Shown: positions 23,645-30,679 of the stretch, one piece after another
How positions within the stretch are numbered: position 1 is the stretch's first letter
Layout: the number at the start of each line of letters is the position of its first letter
Virus record (IMG/VR): IMGVR_UViG_3300026512_000036
Location: 1 to 36,991 of that record
Length of the DNA: 36,991 nucleotides
Direction: 5' to 3' (one strand)
DNA from: a virus
Position numbers and translations under genes: made by a program
Notes under the pieces: model-generated
The model's input: only the letters and a program-made list of their open reading frames with translations
What the model was told of the DNA's origin: nothing
The model's database searches: none

Positions 23645-25498
23645 ATGGCTATACATATTGTTCCAGGAGTTTACTCCACGATAGTCGATTTATCGACTTA
23701 TGTACAACAAGTACCATCAACTATAGGATTTGTCGCATTCTTAAGTGACTATGGCGAAGATAATAAATTAAAGTTTAAATCTAGTCAAGAAGAGTTATTT
23801 AAAGAATACGGTAAGCCAAATATTAATACCTATGGTAAAGAGTTTGGACAAGGTTTATACATTGCTAATAATTTCATTGTACAATCTGGAAGTGAATATG
23901 TAATGAGAGTTCTCCCTGAAGATGCTACATATGCTAACTTGAAATTTTACATTGATTCCAACAATTTACTTAAACTGGAGGCTGATACCAATATCAATTC
24001 TGTTGAAGAAATTGGGACAAGATTAGTTGATCCTTCAAAGAAAGTCATATACATTATTGTTCCTATTGGGCGTGGTGATGCATATAATGAATTTTCCGTA
24101 AACATTACACCTTCTCTCACTGATAGTGAAGCATATGTTTTAGACGTATATAGAAAAACAGCTGATGGTGATGACGTAATATCAGAGTCTTTTACTGTCA
24201 GCTTTAATCCTACTAAAACTGATTCGTCTGGTGAATCAATGTTTATTGTAGATGTACTTAAAAGATATAGTCAATATCTCAGAATTTACGTAAACGAAAC
24301 TAATTTATCTGAACTTAATACATTAGCTACTGAAACAGTAATTGATTATACTGATACACCTCCCTCCAGTCCATCCGCTAACGATAAATACTTAGTTGCT
24401 GATGGTGCTACTGGTGATTGGCAAAATCATGATGGTGAAATAGCTATTTATGACGGATCTACATGGACATTTAGTAGTCCAGCACAAGGTATGGTCGTAA
24501 AAGTAGAAGCTACTGATACTAGATACTATTATACTGGTGATGTATGGCAAGTATTTGAACCATATTCTTGTGTATATACATCAACATCTTCAGATAATCA
24601 TAGCTATAAGAAACTTGGTAATGGTAGTGTAGGTTCATTACTAAATTCTGATGGAACAGTTAATGCAACAGTTGCTACTCAAATTTTAGCACAAGCATAT
24701 AGTGGTCTTATTGATGACTTAGTAGTTGACAAAGATAAAGTATATTTTAACATGGTATGGGATGCTGGATATCCTACTGAAGTTAAAAACAGTATTGTGG
24801 ATCTAGTTAGCAATTTAAGGAGAGACTGTTTCGGATTTGTAGATAACGGAGATAATCCAACTGCAGAAGCTGCTCTACAAAAACGAAAAACTGATCATGC
24901 ATGGAATACACCATACGCAGCATTATACGAACAATATACAGAAGTATATGATGAATTTACAGGACGTGATATATGGGTAAGTCCTATGTATCATATGTCT
25001 ACAATAGTTCCAAAATTAGATCGTACAGGTGAAATATGGTTTGCTCCAGCTGGTTTAAATAATGCTGTTATTGATTGTAAAAGAATGCGTTATAATCCAA
25101 AAGAAGGTCATAAAGAGCAATTCTATCTGAACAGAATAAACTACTTTGTTGAATTCAATGTTGGTATATGTGTATGGCAAGATCTGACAATGCAGGTTAA
25201 GTCTTCTAAACTGGAAAATATTCCAGTTGTTCGTATGGTTCTTTATGCACAAAGAGCGTTAGACCGCTTTTGTAAATTTTATATTTATGATCAAGCTGAT
25301 GAGATTACATTTGATAATATCAAATCTGAAATAATCACGTTCTTATCTGATTTAAAAAGACGTAGAGCTCTAAAATCTTTTGATGTAAAAGTATATCAAA
25401 CTCCATATGATGTAAAGACTAAAACTATTAGAGTTGATGTAATACTTGAACCAATTCTGCCAATTGAAAAGATTGAACTTACATTCTTTATTAAATAA
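23645..25498 (+). CDS. Tail sheath protein with a DUF2793-like insert
   Basis: Contractile sheath subunit of 617 residues. The start is typical: IHIVPGVYSTIVDLSTYV, then STIGFVAFLSDYGED and ..LFKEYGKPN. A central cassette has RKTDHAWNTPYAALY, WVSPMYHMSTIVPKLD and GEIWFAPAGLNNAVIDC. The C-terminus is the interlocking-strand domain (LVKS-type 'QRALDRFCKFYIYDQADEI', FLSDLKRRRALKSFDVKVY, ILPIEKIELTFFIK). Residues ~232-306 are an inserted DUF2793-like module (TPPSSPSANDKYLVADGAT, WQNHDGEIAIYDGSTW, RYYYTGDVW), a unit common in fibres, which probably protrudes from the sheath surface. SD AGGAGG. Sheath is certain by family hallmarks; the outward position of the insert is inferred. Confidence 0.92.
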   Translation: MAIHIVPGVYSTIVDLSTYVQQVPSTIGFVAFLSDYGEDNKLKFKSSQEELFKEYGKPNINTYGKEFGQGLYIANNFIVQSGSEYVMRVLPEDATYANLKFYIDSNNLLKLEADTNINSVEEIGTRLVDPSKKVIYIIVPIGRGDAYNEFSVNITPSLTDSEAYVLDVYRKTADGDDVISESFTVSFNPTKTDSSGESMFIVDVLKRYSQYLRIYVNETNLSELNTLATETVIDYTDTPPSSPSANDKYLVADGATGDWQNHDGEIAIYDGSTWTFSSPAQGMVVKVEATDTRYYYTGDVWQVFEPYSCVYTSTSSDNHSYKKLGNGSVGSLLNSDGTVNATVATQILAQAYSGLIDDLVVDKDKVYFNMVWDAGYPTEVKNSIVDLVSNLRRDCFGFVDNGDNPTAEAALQKRKTDHAWNTPYAALYEQYTEVYDEFTGRDIWVSPMYHMSTIVPKLDRTGEIWFAPAGLNNAVIDCKRMRYNPKEGHKEQFYLNRINYFVEFNVGICVWQDLTMQVKSSKLENIPVVRMVLYAQRALDRFCKFYIYDQADEITFDNIKSEIITFLSDLKRRRALKSFDVKVYQTPYDVKTKTIRVDVILEPILPIEKIELTFFIK

Positions 25499-25559
25499 CA
25501 ACAATCAACTGCTATTAGAGATATAGCTTTGTTAGTATTCTTTAGCGAAGAAGGAGAAC

Positions 25560-26705
25560 ATGAGATCATTACAGCTGCTACAGTCAGTAATATCGACAGT
25601 CGCAAAAGTAGTATTTGCGACTGCCGTATTTTTTGGTGCTGCATTTAGTATGTATGCCGTCAAATCACTGATGCCCACAACTGTTAATGTAACAGTTAAA
25701 ATGAAAACACCAGATCATCAAATAAAAGCTGTGACTCATAAATATCTTACAGTTGCAATTGTAAACTCATATAATTACAAACATATTTGTGCAAAACCTC
25801 AAGTTGACGGATTTGTTCATCAACTTCATGAATATGAATTGCATAGTAACATTCGATTCACAATCATTACTTATTACCTAGAGTCAAAACTTAAAAACAC
25901 AACAAAATTCCTAATACAGAAACAAGCTAATGTAATTTTAAAAGATATTGCTACTTTAAGTCCAGATTACATATTCACAACTGACGATAATGCATTTCTA
26001 TACGTTGGGTTACCTTTAATAACTCAGCACAAACATGTATATTTTTCCGGTATAAATTTTCCGTTTAAATACTATAAACAATTCCTGACTGAAGACGCAT
26101 TAAATTATGTATCAGGAGTTGAAGAATATATTCATCTAGATAAGTTATTTACTCTTCTTGATCATACTAATATCACAGTTACTAATGCATATATACTAGC
26201 AGATAGTGAAACTCATGGTAGTACTACTAACAAAGCTATACTAAATAATGTCCTTGAACAGCTCTCTGCACGTCGTTTTCAAACGTCAATATATCACATT
26301 TCGACTACAACAGAGTTAGTACAAACTTTGAAACGACTTAATCAGCAAAACCTTGGTTTATTATTTATTGTTACACAGAGGGTTTTTGATCCAGCTAACA
26401 GGAAATATATTGATTTACTTGATACAAGCACTATTGTAAGCGAAGTAAATAAAAAACATATTGAAATATCCTTTAATCCTATACTTGCACAACGAGCTCA
26501 TATTTGTTTAACAATTTCTCCGAATTTTTACGACATGGGTAAACATGCAGCTAATCTTATGATACAGGACTTGACCAAATCAGTTATTACACATCGTATT
26601 GAACAAACGACAACAATATTAAGTTGTTCATTTGATCGACTACAGCATCTTGGTGTTGAAGACATTTACTTGAATAACATAAATTTATTCGATAAAGTGT
26701 TTTAA
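25560..26705 (+). CDS. Membrane-anchored periplasmic-binding-protein-like protein (ABC_sub_bind-like)
   Basis: Protein of 381 residues. Residues ~11-35 (VISTVAKVVFATAVFFGAAF) form a signal-anchor or signal peptide, so the bulk should face the periplasm. The rest has the layout of ABC-transporter substrate-binding proteins of the type-1 periplasmic fold (PF04392-like): an opening TVAIVNSYNYKH strand, KQANVILKDIATLSPDYIFT, YVGLPLITQHKHVYFSGIN, NAYILADSETHGSTT.K, TTTELVQTLKRLNQQNLGLL, and HICLTISPNFYDMGKHAANL near the C-terminus, then HLGVEDIYL. No permease or ATPase is in the window, so transport is unlikely. It lies between sheath and tube genes with two other small membrane proteins. Fold by eye is good; role (sensing, exclusion, surface decoy) is unknown. 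Confidence 0.65.
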   Translation: MRSLQLLQSVISTVAKVVFATAVFFGAAFSMYAVKSLMPTTVNVTVKMKTPDHQIKAVTHKYLTVAIVNSYNYKHICAKPQVDGFVHQLHEYELHSNIRFTIITYYLESKLKNTTKFLIQKQANVILKDIATLSPDYIFTTDDNAFLYVGLPLITQHKHVYFSGINFPFKYYKQFLTEDALNYVSGVEEYIHLDKLFTLLDHTNITVTNAYILADSETHGSTTNKAILNNVLEQLSARRFQTSIYHISTTTELVQTLKRLNQQNLGLLFIVTQRVFDPANRKYIDLLDTSTIVSEVNKKHIEISFNPILAQRAHICLTISPNFYDMGKHAANLMIQDLTKSVITHRIEQTTTILSCSFDRLQHLGVEDIYLNNINLFDKVF

Positions 26706-26711
26706 CGATTA

Positions 26712-26740
26712 ACTATAGAAACGAGCTCTATAGTATTCTT
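26712..26740 (+). promoter_or_regulatory. Hairpin with conserved 3' tail before the 109-residue membrane protein
   Basis: 8-bp stem actataga / tctatagt (26712-26719 and 26727-26734), loop aacgagc, followed by attcttaacaaggagcaac and ATG 26754. It matches the element at 20788-20814 in stem, spacing and tail (agtatycttarc). A weaker relative (gctat/atagc, tail ttagtattctttagc) precedes the 25560 gene. The element lies in a 48-base gap, so here it is not constrained by coding. Confidence 0.55.
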
Positions 26741-26753
26741 AACAAGGAGCAAC

Positions 26754-27083
26754 ATGAAGAGCATATTCGATTTACTATGCGACGATTGGAAAACAATGTT
26801 CCAAGCCTTGCTAATACTGATTGTATTTATAACCTTAGCAGTCAGTACTATTCATTCCATAAAAACAGATTTACAGTGTATTACAATTTCTAAATCGGCA
26901 AGTGCCACTAGTTTAGATGAAGGACAGTACATAATTAAAAGAGCTAAACAAATTATCGTAGAAAATAAAAACGGAAAGACCATAGGATTTATATTTTCGT
27001 CGCCATGCCTTGTAAATTTATATGTAGAGAAAACTACAAACAATAACTTAATCTTCAAATTTATTGTCGTCAAATCTCAATGA
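26754..27083 (+). CDS. Small single-pass membrane protein
   Basis: Protein of 109 residues, unknown family. Residues ~16-37 (MFQALLILIVFITLAVSTI) form one clear membrane helix after a short acidic N-terminus (SIFDLLCDDWK), giving an N-in topology with ~70 residues outside. The outer part is a compact strand-rich domain (QYIIKRAKQIIVENKNGKT, IGFIFSSPCLVNLYV). It is flanked by the periplasmic-binding-like gene and a membrane coiled-coil gene, each with its own SD; a conserved hairpin lies before its ATG. Partner in the same complex is inferred from the three-gene neighbourhood. Confidence 0.6.
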   Translation: MKSIFDLLCDDWKTMFQALLILIVFITLAVSTIHSIKTDLQCITISKSASATSLDEGQYIIKRAKQIIVENKNGKTIGFIFSSPCLVNLYVEKTTNNNLIFKFIVVKSQ

Positions 27084-27101
27084 ATCAAAACAGAGTCAAA
27101 T

Positions 27102-27455
27102 ATGGAAAACTTAATCTTATCAAATGTCTCATTAGTTAAATTAGTATCAATTCTCTTACTAGCATGTGCAATACTGCTAGTAATCACATTTACTGTAACA
27201 CGTAATAATAAAGCATTATCTGATATATTATCTGACGAACTAACAGACTTTCGTAATAAACTTTTAGAGCTCGAAACATCAATAACAACTGCAAAAGAAA
27301 AACTAAATTCAATTTTCACAACTCAACAGGAAAATAGATCAGAAATTAAGACTATAATATCTGATTTAAATGATACAAATAAAGAACTTCATGAACTTTG
27401 TTCAAAGTTAGATTTATTTGTTAAGTTCTTTTCAAATTCACGTAAAGGAGAGTAA
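27102..27455 (+). CDS. Membrane protein with C-terminal coiled coil
   Basis: Protein of 117 residues. Residues ~9-32 (VSLVKLVSILLLACAILLVI) form one membrane helix; residues ~37-110 are strongly helical with heptad-like leucines (LSDELTDFRNKLLELETSIT, KEKLNSIFTTQQENRSEI, DLNDTNKELHELCSKLDL). The layout (N-terminal helix, long coiled coil) is like inner-membrane spanins, but no lipoprotein partner (LxxC signal) is seen nearby, so a spanin call is weak. The stop overlaps the tube ATG (taatg), so expression is tied to the tube gene. Function unknown. Confidence 0.6.
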   Translation: MENLILSNVSLVKLVSILLLACAILLVITFTVTRNNKALSDILSDELTDFRNKLLELETSITTAKEKLNSIFTTQQENRSEIKTIISDLNDTNKELHELCSKLDLFVKFFSNSRKGE

Positions 27456-28159
27456 TGATTATGGTAGGTAACAACTCTTGGAAAGAATTACTTAATAACA
27501 GGTTTAATAGACATTTTGGTGGTACTAAACATGGTGTAGCGGATAGATACATATCTGGTTACTTTTGGGTATACTGGACTGATTTGCCACCAAAATTACA
27601 AGAATATTGTGGCTTGTCATTAACTGACATATCTAAAGTATTAACAGCATCATGCTCAGCAGTAACAACCATTCCAGCTGTTACTATTAACAAAGCCACT
27701 GCTCCTGGTCTTGGTGGTGTAAACTATTCATATCCAAGTAATGTAGATATTGGAAATGAATTTGCCACCAGACACGACGAGTTTAGTGGATTACCAATTT
27801 ACCGTATATTGCATGGATGGACCAAAATGATTAGAGATATGAGAGGTGGTACATCCAATTTAACAGGTGATGACTATACTAAGTCACAATATAGCTCTAC
27901 TATATTTTATTGGACAACCAAACCAGATGGTTTAACAATTGAATATTGTGCATGTTATGCTGGATGCTTTCCAAATAGACCTAATGAAGATGCTTTTGCA
28001 CATGATGTTGGTACTAATGATCTAGTGTCTCTTGAAACATCTTGGAATGTTGATGTTCCATATGAAATGGAAGACTGGGTTATTCAAAAATGTACATCAC
28101 TAGCTAACTCCATTTTTGCTGATAGAAATACAATTTATCAACGACGCGAGGGTGTATAA
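27455..28159 (+). CDS. Probable tail tube protein
   Basis: Protein of 234 residues (or 232 from the ATG at 27461, which has a 10-base SD spacing against 4 for the first ATG). Recognisable tube-like elements are TINKATAPGLGGVNYSYPSN, NEFATRHDEFSGLPIYRIL, HGWTKMIRDMRGG and a final region VPYEMEDWVIQKCTSLAN. These match the layout of gp19-like tubes of large contractile phages (P...V..G..F..R.DE..GLPI..I...W....RD). It follows the sheath, separated by three membrane genes, which is unusual because sheath and tube are normally adjacent. Tube is favoured; another tail-structural role cannot be excluded. Confidence 0.68.
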   Translation: MIMVGNNSWKELLNNRFNRHFGGTKHGVADRYISGYFWVYWTDLPPKLQEYCGLSLTDISKVLTASCSAVTTIPAVTINKATAPGLGGVNYSYPSNVDIGNEFATRHDEFSGLPIYRILHGWTKMIRDMRGGTSNLTGDDYTKSQYSSTIFYWTTKPDGLTIEYCACYAGCFPNRPNEDAFAHDVGTNDLVSLETSWNVDVPYEMEDWVIQKCTSLANSIFADRNTIYQRREGV

Positions 28160-28353
28160 CACCAACTCGTGTATTAAGTACATATCAGACATAACGTACC
28201 TCCCTTTCTTTTTGCACAAGTCGGTAACAGCTGTCATGTTGCTGACTTGTGCGCACTTCTTTCTATCCTGCCACATATCATGCCATACATTTCTTCTAAG
28301 CATTTGATCCACTAACACATAAAAAACATTAACTCGTAAAAGGAGGTGTTTAC
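28160..28353 (+). promoter_or_regulatory. 194-base structured leader: strong hairpin and anti-Shine-Dalgarno
   Basis: No gene supported here. At 28214-28252 lies a 16-bp hairpin: gcacaagtc / gacttgtgc perfect, then ggt/gct with two G-U pairs, then aaca/tgtt, loop gctgtca. Upstream, gtacctccctttc (28196-28208) contains acctcc at 28198-28203, complementary to ggaggt at 28342-28347 in the SD (aaaaggaggt). With flanking wobbles and one bulged C it gives about 11 pairs. The hairpin lies between the two partners and would bring them together, so the SD can be hidden. Regulation of the downstream gp26-like gene is inferred. Confidence 0.6.
28214..28252 (+). promoter_or_regulatory. 16-bp RNA hairpin in the leader of the gp26-like gene
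   Basis: The longest near-perfect inverted repeat I found in the window. It has no T run after it (gcacttctttc), and the run of T before it excludes a minus-strand terminator. It does not fold as a tRNA (no acceptor, D or T arms). Confidence 0.7.
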
Positions 28354-29145
28354 ATGTTACCAAATTTCAGTTACCCCGTTTATACTGTTGTATGTCCACA
28401 GTCCAAGTACACTTATGACGTAAGATGTTTAGTTGTTGGAGACGAAGATAGATTACTACAATCTTCTACATTTGCATATAGTGTACTAGATAATATCAAC
28501 AAAGTTATTTGGAGTTGTATTGTTAATAAACCCGATCACATTACAGACTTTAATGCATTTTTAGCTAATACTACACAAAAAGATAGAGATGCCTTTGTAT
28601 ATTCTATACTGCAAGCCTCAGATGAAGACAAACAAGTAATAGATGTTACATGTGCATATTGTGGAACTAAACAAACGGTTGAAGTGAGCCTAGAATCGTG
28701 TTTTAATGCAAACATATATCCTGGTGAACCTGGTGAAATGATTAACAATGTTGTTGATGTTAATGTAGAGCTAAAAAATCATATCGTTAATGCTAAGCTT
28801 AAAGTTCCAACATTAGCTAAAGAAAAAGAAATATTTTATCATTTTGGTCAAAGAAATTTACCATTACATGTTCTAACATTATTACTACATATATCTGAAT
28901 TAAACATTATCGATAAAAAGACAGATAAACCTGTTCAAGAAGCAAAGATACTTCCAGATATTGAAGCAACATTAGTGCCATTGCCTCATAAGGTAAGACG
29001 TAAATTGACTAAAGCAATTTCTGATAATTTTGCACAGTATGGCATGAATCTGCAATATAAATTTTTCTGTTCAAAACCAGATTGTGGCAAAGAAAATATT
29101 CATGAATTAGATGTAACAGACTTGCTTTTTCGCACCATTATCTGA
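28354..29145 (+). CDS. gp26-like baseplate/tail-assembly protein with zinc ribbon
   Basis: Protein of 263 residues resembling the T4 baseplate-protein family (PF12322, T4 gp26-like): YTVVCPQSKYTYDVRCLVVG, a helix NINKVIWSCIVNKPDHITDF, TQKDRDAFVYSILQASDEDK. C100 and C103 (CAYC) with C239 and C244 (CSKPDC) could form a zinc site; such ribbons are frequent in this family. The frame ends at TGA 29143-29145, but a coding frame continues in +1 without a start, suggesting a frameshifted longer product. The SD AAAAGGAGGT is very strong yet may be masked by the leader. T4 gp26 works in hub assembly; a chaperone role for the pair is inferred. Confidence 0.68.
   Translation: MLPNFSYPVYTVVCPQSKYTYDVRCLVVGDEDRLLQSSTFAYSVLDNINKVIWSCIVNKPDHITDFNAFLANTTQKDRDAFVYSILQASDEDKQVIDVTCAYCGTKQTVEVSLESCFNANIYPGEPGEMINNVVDVNVELKNHIVNAKLKVPTLAKEKEIFYHFGQRNLPLHVLTLLLHISELNIIDKKTDKPVQEAKILPDIEATLVPLPHKVRRKLTKAISDNFAQYGMNLQYKFFCSKPDCGKENIHELDVTDLLFRTII
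29125..29133 (+). other. Candidate +1 programmed frameshift site (CTT TTT CGC)
   Basis: Zero-frame codons are CTT TTT CGC. With TTT in the P site and the CGC codon in the A site, the Phe tRNA can slip one base forward and pair with TTC, as UUU and UUC share one tRNA. The next codon is then GCA, in the frame that runs to TAA 29336-29338. The zero-frame stop lies only 12 bases beyond. The +1 frame is closed upstream at TAA 29114-29116, so slippage must occur in the short window between. Confidence 0.5.
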
Positions 29146-29338
29146 TCCTGAAGCTAGAGACAAGTTTGAAAGAGATAGATGCATGAACATCATGTTCATG
29201 ATGCAAGAACTGCATCAATCATATGAATCTATACTAGCAATGCCTGTATACAGATTTAAACGAATTATTGACTTAAAACTTAAACAGCTTGAAAAGCTAA
29301 ATAAGAAACTTGAAGAGATCACAAAAGACATGTCTTAA
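29132..29338 (+). CDS. +1-frame extension of the gp26-like protein (or separate 51-residue ORF from 29183)
   Basis: The +1 frame reads APLSDPEARDKFERDRCMNI, then MFMMQELHQSYESILAMPVY, RFKRIIDLKLKQLEKLNK, KLEEITKDMS. It looks like real protein (amphipathic, charged helices) already before its first ATG at 29183, and has no ATG, GTG or TTG between the closing TAA and that ATG, so start by frameshift from the upstream gene is the simplest reading; the fusion would be ~327 residues. Alternatively the ATG at 29183 starts a 51-residue protein with a weak SD (agag). Small helical C-terminal extensions made by frameshifting are known for tail-assembly chaperones (lambda gpG/gpGT, a -1 shift). Equivalence here is inferred. 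Confidence 0.55.
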   Translation, partial: APLSDPEARDKFERDRCMNIMFMMQELHQSYESILAMPVYRFKRIIDLKLKQLEKLNKKLEEITKDMS

Positions 29339-29343
29339 AGCTA

Positions 29344-29417
29344 TTATTCGATGTCTATATAGTCTATTTATTCAAACAACATGAACATTTGCATATGCTC
29401 GGTTATTCAATGGAGAG
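29344..29417 (+). repeat. 74-nt leader repeat (plus copy), upstream of gp25-like gene
   Basis: Matches the reverse complement of 35788-35862. Block 1 ttattcgatgtctatatag (29344-29362) is identical in both; then an 8-nt variable part; block 2 ttcaaacaaca (29371-29381) identical; two mismatches; block 3 of 34 nt (29384-29417) identical, including the palindrome gcatatgc, then ctcggttattcaatggagag. The last bases (ggagag) are the SD of the 29424 gene. See also the minus copy. Confidence 0.85.
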
Positions 29418-29423
29418 ATTATC

Positions 29424-29864
29424 ATGGCCATTAAAATAGCAGGATATGATCCTGATAGACTTTTTGCTAAAAACGATAAAATAATCGGATATGATAGAAA
29501 AATTGTACAAAATGATTTTAAGCAATTGTACGGTAAAGAAGTAGTTTTACAATGCGCTAATTCTATATTGTCCACTCCAAGAGGAGTTCGATTAAAAGAT
29601 TGTTCATTCGGCAGTGAGCTTTATAAATACGTATATAGTCCTTGTGACGAAGAAACTGCACAAGCTATTAGAGAAGAAATTATTAGATCCTTTGAAGAAC
29701 AAGATGAACGGTTAAAAGTGAAATTCGTTACCGTCTTATTTCATGGTGCTAATAAAGGATTTACGGTAAATGTGTCGTTAGCATTACCAAGTGGCAAAAA
29801 ATACGAAACTCAAGTTGTTATTACTCCAGAAACATTCACGTTTCTTAAGTCTGTAGGGAGCTAG
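29424..29864 (+). CDS. gp25-like baseplate wedge protein
   Basis: Protein of 146 residues, near T4 gp25 length. It has the GPW/gp25 family pattern: CANSILSTPRGVRLKDCSFG, then SELYKYVYSPCDEETAQAIR and EEIIRSFEEQDERLKVKFVT (the family shows L.T..G.R...P.FG..L...L..P.D......I...I...I...EPR). gp25 joins the wedge to the sheath start and triggers sheath contraction. Its leader is the 74-nt repeat shared with a minus-strand hub-like gene. Next comes the 210-residue protein, then a gp6/J-like wedge, similar to the T4 order gp25-gp6-gp53. Identification is confident. Confidence 0.85.
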   Translation: MAIKIAGYDPDRLFAKNDKIIGYDRKIVQNDFKQLYGKEVVLQCANSILSTPRGVRLKDCSFGSELYKYVYSPCDEETAQAIREEIIRSFEEQDERLKVKFVTVLFHGANKGFTVNVSLALPSGKKYETQVVITPETFTFLKSVGS

Positions 29865-29868
29865 AATT

Positions 29869-30501
29869 ATGGAATCGTATAGCAGATTTTTCGAATATAT
29901 GAAACAGTCTAATAAATTAGTATACGATTACTATGCTTCACATGCACAGTCCTGTCTATGTATATACTTCAATATTAACAAAGAACAAAGCATATATGAT
30001 AACGATAAACTTGATGGTGGAAGCTATGAATTCTATGGTTCTGCCAGCGGTATAAGATATACAAAAATCATGCTATTACCAGTGTACTTTGTAGAACCAA
30101 TTCAGCCAACATATAGTGCTGAAGAACGTGGTTATATACATGAAACTACAAGTTCAATTGTTATACCATCATCCTATAACATTATTCCATATGAACATGA
30201 TCTAGTATATTTTCCATCAGAGCTTAATCCCTCAACTAAATATCCTGTTTACGAGGTTATAGGTATAGAGAAATCTACTGATACTCAAGTCACCATGTGG
30301 AAATGTAACATTCGAAGTGCACGAACAAGTTATAACGTAATTGACGACCAAGTTGTCGAAACAAAAGTATGGTTCGAACCAACAAAGACAATTTTATCTG
30401 CAGAATCGGCATTAAATGCTTACAAACTCATGGACATTAAAACACGCAATATAGAGCAACTTAAAGGATACTATCATGTATCGGGACTTTTTATTTCTTG
30501 A
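29869..30501 (+). CDS. Baseplate-region structural protein, unknown family
   Basis: Protein of 210 residues, not recognised. Beta-rich (SYEFYGSASGIRYTKIMLLP, HDLVYFPSELNPSTKYPVYE, VIGIEKSTDTQVTMWKCNIR) with a helical C-terminus (ALNAYKLMDIKTRNIEQLK). The 'DLVYFP...YPVYEV.GI...' segment resembles small baseplate/neck adaptor proteins that describe a stop edge, but this is weak. It begins 4 bases after gp25 and overlaps the next gene by 26 bases, so it belongs to the wedge operon. A wedge or neck adaptor is the best guess. Confidence 0.5.
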   Translation: MESYSRFFEYMKQSNKLVYDYYASHAQSCLCIYFNINKEQSIYDNDKLDGGSYEFYGSASGIRYTKIMLLPVYFVEPIQPTYSAEERGYIHETTSSIVIPSSYNIIPYEHDLVYFPSELNPSTKYPVYEVIGIEKSTDTQVTMWKCNIRSARTSYNVIDDQVVETKVWFEPTKTILSAESALNAYKLMDIKTRNIEQLKGYYHVSGLFIS

Positions 30502-30679
30502 ACGGAAACTAAGTCCATTTTATATCAAGCATTATATAACATCACTATACGACTATGACAATAAAATGCCATATATCCTTGGTCATATGCTCAAGCGGCT
30601 AACACAAATAGCATCATATGCTAATACTCAATTAATACCACACTTCGATAAGGGAGTATTTCATGTCACAACTAAGTGA
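30476..30679 (+). CDS. Small 67-residue protein between wedge genes
   Basis: Protein of 67 residues: MYRDFLFLERKLSPFYIKHY, then MPYILGHMLKRLTQIASYAN. Overlaps the preceding gene by 26 bases and the following by 17, and has AAAGGA before its ATG. The tight double overlap and intact frame support it as real. Basic and aromatic-rich, no signal or membrane helix. Possibly a small baseplate or assembly factor; no family recognised. Confidence 0.5.
   Translation: MYRDFLFLERKLSPFYIKHYITSLYDYDNKMPYILGHMLKRLTQIASYANTQLIPHFDKGVFHVTTK

Noticed and set aside
27102-27455. Inner-membrane spanin
   Set aside because: The helix plus coiled coil fits, but no lipoprotein outer spanin is found nearby or embedded, and the gene is coupled to the tube gene, not to lysis genes.
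28214-28252. tRNA or terminator at the leader hairpin
   Set aside because: There is no cloverleaf geometry and no T run following on either strand.
28116-28307. Plus-strand 63-codon frame overlapping the tube gene end
   Set aside because: It overlaps the tube gene in another frame, covers the leader hairpin and lacks an SD; its hydrophobic look comes from the T-rich leader.
28100-28363. Minus-strand 87-codon frame across the leader of the gp26-like gene
   Set aside because: It runs antisense to the tube gene end and the structured leader, has no SD or recognisable domain, and its sequence includes the hairpin arms.
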